Source: QHXM01 sp032160705
Lineage (GTDB): Bacteria; Acidobacteriota; Blastocatellia; Pyrinomonadales; Pyrinomonadaceae
Reading direction: 5' to 3'
Assembly (NCBI GenBank): GCA_032160705.1
Contig: JAVHVE010000066.1
Span: forward strand, 1 to 64,000
Length of the DNA: 64,000 nt
In this document: one piece after another, positions 58,223-64,000 of the stretch
Position numbering within the stretch: the stretch's first letter is position 1
Layout: each line of letters opens with the position of its first letter
Notes under the pieces: model-generated
The model's input: the letters and a program-made list of their open reading frames with translations, nothing else
What the model was told of the DNA's origin: nothing
Database searches by the model: none
Made by a program: the position numbers and the translations under genes

Positions 58223-59440
58223 ATGATCGCTGCGCTTGCGCCGGAACAAATTCTTGGAGAGCTGCTCACGTCCCCGCGGGTGCGCGAGGCTTTGCAGTAT
58301 TTTGAGACGCGTGTCGTCGAGATTACCCAGGAGCACATCGCCATCTGTTCGATTCCTGCGCCGCCTTTCGGTGAACAGGAGCGCGCCGCATATCTTTGCG
58401 AGAAGTTTCGCGGGTACGGTTTGACGGAAGCTCAACTTGACGCAGAAGGCAACTGTGTGGCCTTGCGTCGTGGGCGCTCGCTTTCGCCGCTGCTGGTTGT
58501 CAGCGCGCATCTGGATACGGTCTTTCCACCAGGCACGGATTTCACAGTCCGGCGCGAGCAGAGCAAGTTGCTTGCGCCCGGCATCGCGGACGACGGTTGC
58601 GGGTTGACTGCGCTCATCGCACTTCTCCGTGCGCTCAATGAAAATTCTATCGAGACCGAAGGCTCGCTGCTTTTCGTTGGAACTGTCGGCGAGGAGGGCG
58701 AAGGGAATTTGCGCGGCGCGCGTTACCTTTTGACCGAGGGCGAGTGGGCGAATCGTGTGGATGCTTTCATCAGCTTCGACGGCCCCGGAATGGAACGCAT
58801 CACGCACGCGGCTCTGGGGTCGCGTCGCTACCGCGTCAGATTGAAAGGCACGGGCGGGCATTCATGGGGAGATTTCGGTGCGGCCAATCCGGTTCACGCG
58901 ATGGGACGAGCCGTTGCGCGGCTCAGCTCATATCCTGCGCCCACAAACCCGCGCACGACTTTCAACGTCGGTCGCATCGAAGGCGGCGCGAGCGTCAATG
59001 TCATCCCGCGCGAGGCCGCGATGGATGTGGATTTGCGCTCCGAATCGGCTGAAGAACTCCAGCGCCTTGATGCCTTCTTTCGCCGCGCCGTGCGCGAGGC
59101 CGCAGACGATGAAAACTCCACCCGGCGCGTCAATGATCCGCCGCTCGAACTTGATTTGAAACTCATTGGCGACCGACCCAGCGGCGAGACTTCGCCGAAC
59201 GCGGCAATCGTTCGCCTTGCGGAAGAAGCGACACGCTATTTCGGCTGCCGCCCGCGACTCGACCGCTCCTCGACCGATTCCAACATCGCCATCTCGCTCG
59301 GCATTCCCGCCATCACGCTCGGCACAGGTGGCTCAAGCGGCAACTCGCACACGCTCGACGAATGGTACGACCCGCGCGGGCGCGAGACGGGACTCAAACG
59401 CGCGCTCCTGGTCATGCTCGGCATAGTAAGGCAAAAGTAA
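58223..59440 (+). CDS. M20-family metallopeptidase
   Basis: A 405-residue cytoplasmic zinc peptidase. Metal and catalytic motifs in order: SAHLDTVFPP (His and catalytic Asp), GIADDGCGLTAL (bridging Asp), GTVGEEGEGNLRG (Glu-Glu) and GNSHTLDEWYDP (His). A dimerisation domain lies at about 195-310 (GTGGHSWGDFGAANPVHA). It resembles tripeptidase T/carboxypeptidase G2-type dipeptidases; the substrate is uncertain. The ATG directly follows the W9 hairpin with no Shine-Dalgarno, and the last codons (VRQK-stop) lie within the left arm of W10. It is convergent with the PATAN gene. Confidence 0.88.
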   Translation: MIAALAPEQILGELLTSPRVREALQYFETRVVEITQEHIAICSIPAPPFGEQERAAYLCEKFRGYGLTEAQLDAEGNCVALRRGRSLSPLLVVSAHLDTVFPPGTDFTVRREQSKLLAPGIADDGCGLTALIALLRALNENSIETEGSLLFVGTVGEEGEGNLRGARYLLTEGEWANRVDAFISFDGPGMERITHAALGSRRYRVRLKGTGGHSWGDFGAANPVHAMGRAVARLSSYPAPTNPRTTFNVGRIEGGASVNVIPREAAMDVDLRSESAEELQRLDAFFRRAVREAADDENSTRRVNDPPLELDLKLIGDRPSGETSPNAAIVRLAEEATRYFGCRPRLDRSSTDSNIAISLGIPAITLGTGGSSGNSHTLDEWYDPRGRETGLKRALLVMLGIVRQK

Positions 59441-59542
59441 GGCAAAAGGAAAAAGGTAAAAGTAAAAAGGAAGGCGGAAAACCACTTTTAATTAATATGG
59501 CTTCCGCCTGACTTTTGCCTTTTACCTTTTTCCTTTTGCCTT
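59439..59542. repeat. W10 word-arm hairpin, AAGGCAAAAGG family
   Basis: Arms of 24 bp (59439-59462 and 59519-59542) of AAGGCAAAAGGAAAAAGG words. The loop contains AAGGCGGAAAACC (59471-59483), resembling the loop core of W11. It sits between the stops of convergent M20 and PATAN genes and could end transcription in both directions. Confidence 0.88.
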
Positions 59543-59544
59543 CT

Positions 59545-60528
59545 TCAGTTGATCGGAATCGTGACGGTCGTTGATCCGGCCTTGCCTGCGGGAAAGCGTT
59601 TCTGGCGCGCGATGCGCTGCGCTGTTCCGTCGCCGCCGGAAGTCTGCGTGACGCGCCCGGCTTCGTCGTAAGAGACCTGAACCGTCACCATCTTTGGAGC
59701 GGCTTTGGCTGCCTCCGGTTTCTTCGCAGCATCCGCAGGCTGCCCAGCGGGCTGGTTTGCAACGGCTGCTTGCTTCGCGGCGCTGGCTTCAGCCAATCTT
59801 GCGCGGTCTCTGGCTTCGCGCGCACGTTTCGCTGCGAGAGCATTGGCATCGCCCGCAGAGGCGGCCACCTCTGCACTGTTCGGGTCAACTGCTGGTTGCT
59901 CCGGCTGGGATACTGGATCGGGGTTATTGCTCGCCGCCTGCGCTTCCGGTGCAGATGCCACAGGCTCGGCGGCAACTGCCGCTTTGCCTTTACCGTACCA
60001 ACCGGCGGGAATGCCAGCCACCGCGACAAGCGCGAGGACGGCCAACGCAACGGCAGCGTAAACCATCTTGCTTCTTCCACCGCTTGCTGCATTGCCAACC
60101 ATTTGTGAGAGAGGCATCCCGGAATCGCTGTCATACTCGATGGCTTCTGCGCTTTCATTGACGCCGTCCGGGTCTTCCGTGTAGGAGACGCCCTCTTCGG
60201 CAAACGGCGCTTTCGGCTTGATGCCTTCGTCCAGTCGGCGCAAGCCCTCAAGCGTCACCTGCGTCCAGGGTTGATGAATCGTGCGGCGCGTCGCCTCGAA
60301 TGCCGGACTGAACTTGAACGAAGCGTTCGCCAGCGTCAGCGCATAGTAGATTGCCTCGATGCCGTTGAGCGAACCGATTCTGGCATCCACCAGATCGCCT
60401 CGGTCAAAGTAGAAGTAGCCGGGCGTCAGTTCATACGCAACCTTCAATCGTCCAGTCTTGCGTTGGTTGCAGAAAAACTCGATCAGTTCCGCCAGCGAGA
60501 GATCGCTCAGTTGTCCACTCAGTGCCAT
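59545..60528 (-). CDS. PATAN (DUF4388) domain membrane protein with TonB-C-like tail
   Basis: A 327-residue protein. The N-terminal PATAN/DUF4388 domain (1-100) begins MALSGQLSDLSLAELIEFFC and has GRLKVAYELTPGYFYFDRGD. An acidic linker leads to one transmembrane helix (about 162-185) and an Ala/Pro/Lys-rich linker with Ala-Lys repeats (KPEAAKAAPK). The C-terminus (VQVSYDEAGRVTQTSGGDG, ARQKRFPAGKAGSTTVTI) looks like a short TonB C-terminal domain. The PATAN domain in other bacteria is tied to gliding or signalling scaffolds. It lies 71 bp downstream of the TonB-family gene on the same strand, so the two may be an operon. Confidence 0.82.
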   Translation of the reverse strand: MALSGQLSDLSLAELIEFFCNQRKTGRLKVAYELTPGYFYFDRGDLVDARIGSLNGIEAIYYALTLANASFKFSPAFEATRRTIHQPWTQVTLEGLRRLDEGIKPKAPFAEEGVSYTEDPDGVNESAEAIEYDSDSGMPLSQMVGNAASGGRSKMVYAAVALAVLALVAVAGIPAGWYGKGKAAVAAEPVASAPEAQAASNNPDPVSQPEQPAVDPNSAEVAASAGDANALAAKRAREARDRARLAEASAAKQAAVANQPAGQPADAAKKPEAAKAAPKMVTVQVSYDEAGRVTQTSGGDGTAQRIARQKRFPAGKAGSTTVTIPIN

Positions 60529-60599
60529 ATCTTCTTCCTCTGTGCTTGGAGCAAATTCAAAAGCGTCAGCCCATTTGCGCGCGGTGTGAAACGCCGCAG

Positions 60600-61736
60600 T
60601 TATTGGCTGAGCGCGAAGTTGTAATTAATCTCGCCGGAGACTTTCACCGGCTGGCCGGAAAGCAGCGTCGGAGAGAACCGCGCGCCCTGTGCCGCCTGCA
60701 CCGCAGCTTGTCTTAACAGCGAATGACCGCTGGAGGCTTTGGCAGCGATCACCTTGCCCGATTCATCTATCACTACTTCGACGACCACGATGCCGGAAAG
60801 GCGTGCGCTTTTGGCTGCCGACGGGTAACCGGGTTTCGGTAAGACAAGGGCTTTACCGTTGAGCACTCCGCCTGTGATGGGCTTGAGCAGAGGCTTTGGC
60901 GCTGCCTTAGCGACCGGTGGCGGCTCGTCTTCAATTTTAACTGCTGAATTGCTGGCCACGTTGCCCAGCATGCGGAGCGCGCTATCGGAAGTTCCCATAT
61001 TCGTTTTAACCAGCGAAGCGCCGCTTGGCAGTGGGGCAGCCGACTTGTTGGCTGCAACGCTCGCCAGTTGAGCTGCGTTTGTTATGGGCTTGGACGCTTG
61101 CGGAACAGCCGAGGAATTCTGCTGCGCGGCTGTCACACCGGACGGAGCAGGAGCGGTGGCGGCGGGCTGGGTCATCCTGGCCAGGGTGGCTTCGTCGAGA
61201 TAGTAGCTAATCATGCGATAGGTAACTTCCGTCGGCTCGTAAGAAAGCTTGCCGCTTTCGATCACCGCGACGGAGGTGGTCATCTTCGTCCAGTTGCCGA
61301 AGTTGTCGAACTCGTAGGTATAGACTTCTTTGCTCAGCAGCGAACCATCGGCATTGAGTTGCGTCATCTCGACGATGTTGCCCTTGTCGTCGTACTTATA
61401 AACTTCCTTGCCGGTCAGAGTTGCGCCTGCTACAGGGAAGTAGGCGTTCTCGGTCTTGTTGCCTTTGATGTCATAGGCGACCACTTCCATCACCGCGCGT
61501 TGTCCTTCAACCGTCTTGCCGCCCTTGTTTGCGAGCTTGACCGTTTCAGTGCGAACGCGGCGCACAGGGCCGACCAGACCATCTCTGTCTCTGTCCGCGT
61601 CCGTGCTCAACCGGGAGAACAACGAGACGTGAGACTCAGCGGTCAAAGAGGTGGGATTTGTTATCGCTGACGCAGGCAGGCCGAAAACCGTCACGAGGAG
61701 GGCAACCGGCAGGGTCAGGTTTATTCGTCTTTTCAT
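60600..61736 (-). CDS. TonB-family protein (periplasmic, C-terminal TonB domain)
   Basis: A 378-residue protein with a signal peptide (LTLPVALLVTVFGLPASA), a region with tandem WxYxxD-like beta hairpins (VAYDIKGNKTENAY, YKYDDKGNIVEMTQL, YTYEFDNFGNWTKM, about 60-170), an Ala/Pro/Val-rich linker, and a C-terminal TonB-like domain: SGIVVVEVVIDESGKVIAAK, then AAVQAAQGARFSPTLLSGQP. It has a cleavable signal instead of the N-terminal anchor of classic TonB, so it may not couple directly to ExbBD. It is followed by the PATAN gene, whose tail has a related motif. Confidence 0.82.
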   Translation of the reverse strand: MKRRINLTLPVALLVTVFGLPASAITNPTSLTAESHVSLFSRLSTDADRDRDGLVGPVRRVRTETVKLANKGGKTVEGQRAVMEVVAYDIKGNKTENAYFPVAGATLTGKEVYKYDDKGNIVEMTQLNADGSLLSKEVYTYEFDNFGNWTKMTTSVAVIESGKLSYEPTEVTYRMISYYLDEATLARMTQPAATAPAPSGVTAAQQNSSAVPQASKPITNAAQLASVAANKSAAPLPSGASLVKTNMGTSDSALRMLGNVASNSAVKIEDEPPPVAKAAPKPLLKPITGGVLNGKALVLPKPGYPSAAKSARLSGIVVVEVVIDESGKVIAAKASSGHSLLRQAAVQAAQGARFSPTLLSGQPVKVSGEINYNFALSQ

Positions 61737-62135
61737 GGACTTAAACTCCTGATGTCATATTTGTGAGTGGCTCAAAGAAATAGCGGGCAGGGGCTGAGGT
61801 GAAGCCTAGCCTGGCCTTGTCTTCTGGACTTTGAAAGATGCCCGAAATGCCGGAAGCTTTTCCGCTCGGAGATGAACGCTCCTTGTGTCAGTCAAACAAG
61901 TAAACTTCAGGAAAGGAGCGCAAATGCGGCGAGCTTATGGATTACCAGATTGACAAGGCTGTAATCTCGGGCACTGCCCGGAAACCTACACAGGCAGCAA
62001 ATACATATTATCTTGATTAACGTAGTTTGTCTATAGGAAACACAGGCCAACAAAATAAGTGGGCAAGCGGGGAATCGCAGAGGCATTTTACGCTTTTTCT
62101 TGGTGGAAAAGTGTATTGAACCCACACGGATGCCA
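61737..62135. other. Intergenic region before the 21-bp repeat array
   Basis: The leader of the TonB-family gene and the approach to the repeat array. I see no full-length gene. A plus-strand AAAGGAG (about 61912-61918) precedes a nine-codon frame (ATG CGG CGA GCT ... TGA), too short to support. Nothing else recognisable. Confidence 0.4.
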
Positions 62136-62429
62136 ACTTTCACATCCGGGAAGGAAACTTTCACTCCCGGAATGACAACTTTTGTTACCCGAATGCCTCC
62201 TTTCACTCACAGGATGGAGACTTTCACTGTGGGGAAGCCAACTTTCACACCAAGAATAGAGGGTTTGCATCCGGGGATAGAGACTTTCACGATGGGAATG
62301 GAGACTTTGACACGGAGGATGGAAGTTTACGCGGTGAGAATGAGAACTTTTGCGTGCGGGAAAGAGACTTTTGCGCCGGGGATGAGAGCTTTGACGAAAT
62401 TGACGCTCAATTACGGGCTTGATTCCTGA
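62100..62429 (+). CDS. Possible heptapeptide-repeat protein (109 aa), encoded by the repeat array
   Basis: The only reading frame open across all thirteen 21-bp units. It gives seven-residue repeats of consensus T-F-T-x-G/R-M-E (for example ETFTPGM, ETFTMGM, PTFTPRI). Possible starts are TTG 62100, GTG 62103 and ATG 62130, none with a ribosome site. There is no signal peptide. The last codons overlap the 3' end of the minus-strand carboxypeptidase gene by 19 bp. It may equally be a non-coding repeat. Low confidence as a gene. Confidence 0.25.
   Translation: MVEKCIEPTRMPTFTSGKETFTPGMTTFVTRMPPFTHRMETFTVGKPTFTPRIEGLHPGIETFTMGMETLTRRMEVYAVRMRTFACGKETFAPGMRALTKLTLNYGLDS
62136..62408. repeat. Thirteen diverged 21-bp tandem units in exact register
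   Basis: Units start at 62136 and every 21 bp to 62388 with no insertion or deletion; typical unit ACTTTCACTCCCGGAATGAC plus one base. The most conserved positions are the TTT core (unit bases 3-5) and the A of the ATG-like codon (base 16). Divergence between units is high, so indel-free register over 273 bp is notable. The array ends 3 bp before the carboxypeptidase stop codon (62411). Confidence 0.93.
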
Positions 62430-64000
62430 TAGGAAACCAAGGTTGCGGCAATAGCGTCCACGAGGCGCGTGCTTGACTCAGCCTCTGTTTCATCATTGCA
62501 GATGATTGAAAAGGCCAGCACTTCATCGTCGGCGGTGGTGACATAGCCGGAGAGTGAATTGATATAAGTCAATGTTCCGGTCTTGGCTGCAATCCGACCG
62601 GGACTAACGGAACGAAGGCGGAATTTGAGAGTTCCATCGCGCCCGGCAACGGGGAGCGAGTCGCGAAAAATTTGCGCCGAAGGGTTCTTTGCCATGACGG
62701 CGAGCAGGCGCGCGGTGGCTTCGGGCGTCACCAGATCGAGACGAGAGAGGCCGGAGCCATCGTGCAACGCCAGAGCGTCAACCGGAACTCCGTGTCTTTC
62801 GAGCCACTGGTGGATGACGGCCACACCCGCCTCGTCGTCTCCGCGCGTTCTCATCTTTTTCTGGTCAGCAGCGGGAGCAGTCATTCCGCGCTCTTTGCCG
62901 AGAGTTCTGAGGATAAGTTCGGCGTAGAGATTGATGCTTTCCTTGTTCGTCAGGCGAACGATTTGGCCGAGCGACTTGCTCATCACAGAAGCCAGCTCGA
63001 CGCTGCGTTCGAGATCAATGTGCGCTTCCTGTTTGTTCTCTCTCGCATCAACTGTGCGCGCTTTGCCTTCGACCGCAATGCCGCGTCTATGAAGAGCGTC
63101 CTGAAAAAGCATCGCAGCCCAGAGCGCAGGTTGGTGAACGGAGAGACGTGCGCTGATAGCGCGTGCGCCGACGGGGAAATCGCCCCAGATACGCACGTTG
63201 TTATCCGAGAGCCCGCGTGTGATGCCGATAGTGGCTGGCGTGCCGCGCTCCGCCGAGTTCGTGTCATTCTCAATGGAGATGTAAGCGGACGCAGGCTTGA
63301 GACGAATACTGGCCGCTTCACCGGGTTTACTCGCTGGCGTCACCGAGACGTTAATCTCGTTGTCATTGACGGTGAGCGCACTCACCTCCGCGCCGAAATA
63401 CCATTGAACATCATTCCAGAGCCAGCCGTCGCCCAAAGGGTCGCCGCGAAAATGGCTCTCATCACCAATGATGCCGCCTCGCACGCGCCGGATGCCGCGC
63501 CTGTAAAGTTCGTCTGCGAGCTGATCGAGTGCGCCTGATTCTTCCTTACCCTCATTGCTTGAAGAAAGGTCGGGCGCGCCTCGCCCGTAGAGCGTGAGGT
63601 CGCCTGCAATCGTCCCACTCTTGTCCGGCACAGCTCCCGCATAGACGGAGGTGCGCCAGCGATAATCTGCGCCGAGCAGATCAAGCGCGACGGCTGTCGT
63701 GTAGAGTTTTAAATTGGAGGCAGGAGCAATTGCTCTCTCAGCATTGCGCGCGTAAAGCACGCGCCCGTCGCGCAAGGAAATGACGCAGACGCCCCAGCGC
63801 GCGTCCTTGAAGTCGCTCTCGTCAATCAAGCGATTGATGTTGCGCCCAAGCTCGACCGCCGAAGAGGTGCTGGAAACAACAATCGGCTGCGCTCCGTTAG
63901 CAGGCGATTCCTTCAGCTCTTCTCTCTTGGTCTCGTCTTGCGCCGGAGCGATGCCTTGTGCCGGTGAGCTGTAAAAAGTTCTGGATGCCGCGAGTGTCAG
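62411..64000 (-). CDS. dacB: D-alanyl-D-alanine carboxypeptidase/endopeptidase, PBP4 (S13), partial at window edge
   Basis: Peptidoglycan-cleaving penicillin-binding protein of the S13 family, 529 residues visible with the N-terminus beyond the right edge. Active-site motifs: SxxK in APASNLKLYTTA, SxN in NKESINLYAELIL, and KTG in IAAKTGTLTYINSLSG. There is also a large inserted domain (GGIIGDESHFRGDPLGDGW). The TTG at 63829 is not a real start: the frame stays open to 64000, reading LTLAASRTFYSSPAQG and then a polar linker, as expected just after a signal peptide. The gene ends 3 bp from the 21-bp repeat array. Confidence 0.92.
   Translation of the reverse strand: MTLAASRTFYSSPAQGIAPAQDETKREELKESPANGAQPIVVSSTSSAVELGRNINRLIDESDFKDARWGVCVISLRDGRVLYARNAERAIAPASNLKLYTTAVALDLLGADYRWRTSVYAGAVPDKSGTIAGDLTLYGRGAPDLSSSNEGKEESGALDQLADELYRRGIRRVRGGIIGDESHFRGDPLGDGWLWNDVQWYFGAEVSALTVNDNEINVSVTPASKPGEAASIRLKPASAYISIENDTNSAERGTPATIGITRGLSDNNVRIWGDFPVGARAISARLSVHQPALWAAMLFQDALHRRGIAVEGKARTVDARENKQEAHIDLERSVELASVMSKSLGQIVRLTNKESINLYAELILRTLGKERGMTAPAADQKKMRTRGDDEAGVAVIHQWLERHGVPVDALALHDGSGLSRLDLVTPEATARLLAVMAKNPSAQIFRDSLPVAGRDGTLKFRLRSVSPGRIAAKTGTLTYINSLSGYVTTADDEVLAFSIICNDETEAESSTRLVDAIAATLVSYQESSP

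Noticed and set aside
62136..62408. CRISPR array
   Set aside because: Units are contiguous 21-bp repeats without unique spacers.
1..64000. tRNA or rRNA genes
   Set aside because: I scanned the intergenic gaps and found no cloverleaf-like or rRNA-like sequence; this is by eye and not a computed search.

Overview
The window looks like a chromosome segment of a Gram-negative acidobacterium, most likely class Blastocatellia. This rests on family content, not on a marker gene. It has two Oar-like TonB-dependent receptors with an N-terminal carboxypeptidase-regulatory domain, a VWFA-related secreted protein of the acidobacterial type, a membrane Ser/Thr kinase with TolB-like and TPR parts, a TIGR03790-type surface protein, and many signal-peptide hypotheticals. 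The DNA is GC-rich by eye, with AT-richer patches near 29.5-30.5 kb and 46.6-46.9 kb. I saw no rRNA, tRNA, prophage, insertion sequence or CRISPR array.

Layout. 0.1-10 kb (minus strand): a secreted protein, a LarA-type racemase, a cation-efflux protein next to a Cys/Met-metabolism PLP enzyme, a TIGR03790 surface protein, a zinc-ribbon/receiver-like protein beside PilT, and ThiE. 10.3-19.2 kb: one giant cyclic beta-1,2-glucan synthase. 19.4-28.8 kb: a PQQ-type propeller protein, an exported M24 peptidase, the first TonB receptor and a polytopic membrane protein. 28.8-31.8 kb: small genes including a zinc-finger protein, PepE, a DinB protein and a MazF-type toxin-antitoxin pair with a third small membrane gene. 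31.8-43.1 kb: the second TonB receptor, a Uma2 nuclease, the kinase, a Tat-exported aminotransferase, a VWA protein and a YtcJ-like amidohydrolase. 43.3-49.0 kb: two alpha/beta hydrolases in an operon, a PfkB kinase and UvrC. 49.5-64 kb: envelope proteins and lipoproteins, an ARPP-1 protein, thymidine kinase with a DUF84 phosphatase, a LeuA-like enzyme, an M20 peptidase, a PATAN protein, a TonB-family protein, and a D-Ala-D-Ala carboxypeptidase that runs off the right edge.

Two classes of intergenic palindromic element fill most gaps. Class A (four copies) is a nested set of palindromes whose stems change from copy to copy while the layout stays fixed. Class W (about a dozen copies) is a hairpin of roughly 80-130 bp with arms built from short repeated words. 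Some W copies far apart share loop sequence. They sit next to stop codons and supply or abut the stop or start codons of several genes.

A third unusual structure is a run of thirteen diverged 21-bp units in exact register before the carboxypeptidase gene, open in one plus-strand frame as a heptapeptide repeat. These repeat systems, and several very small genes (50, 58, 59 and 62 codons), are the least explained parts of the window.
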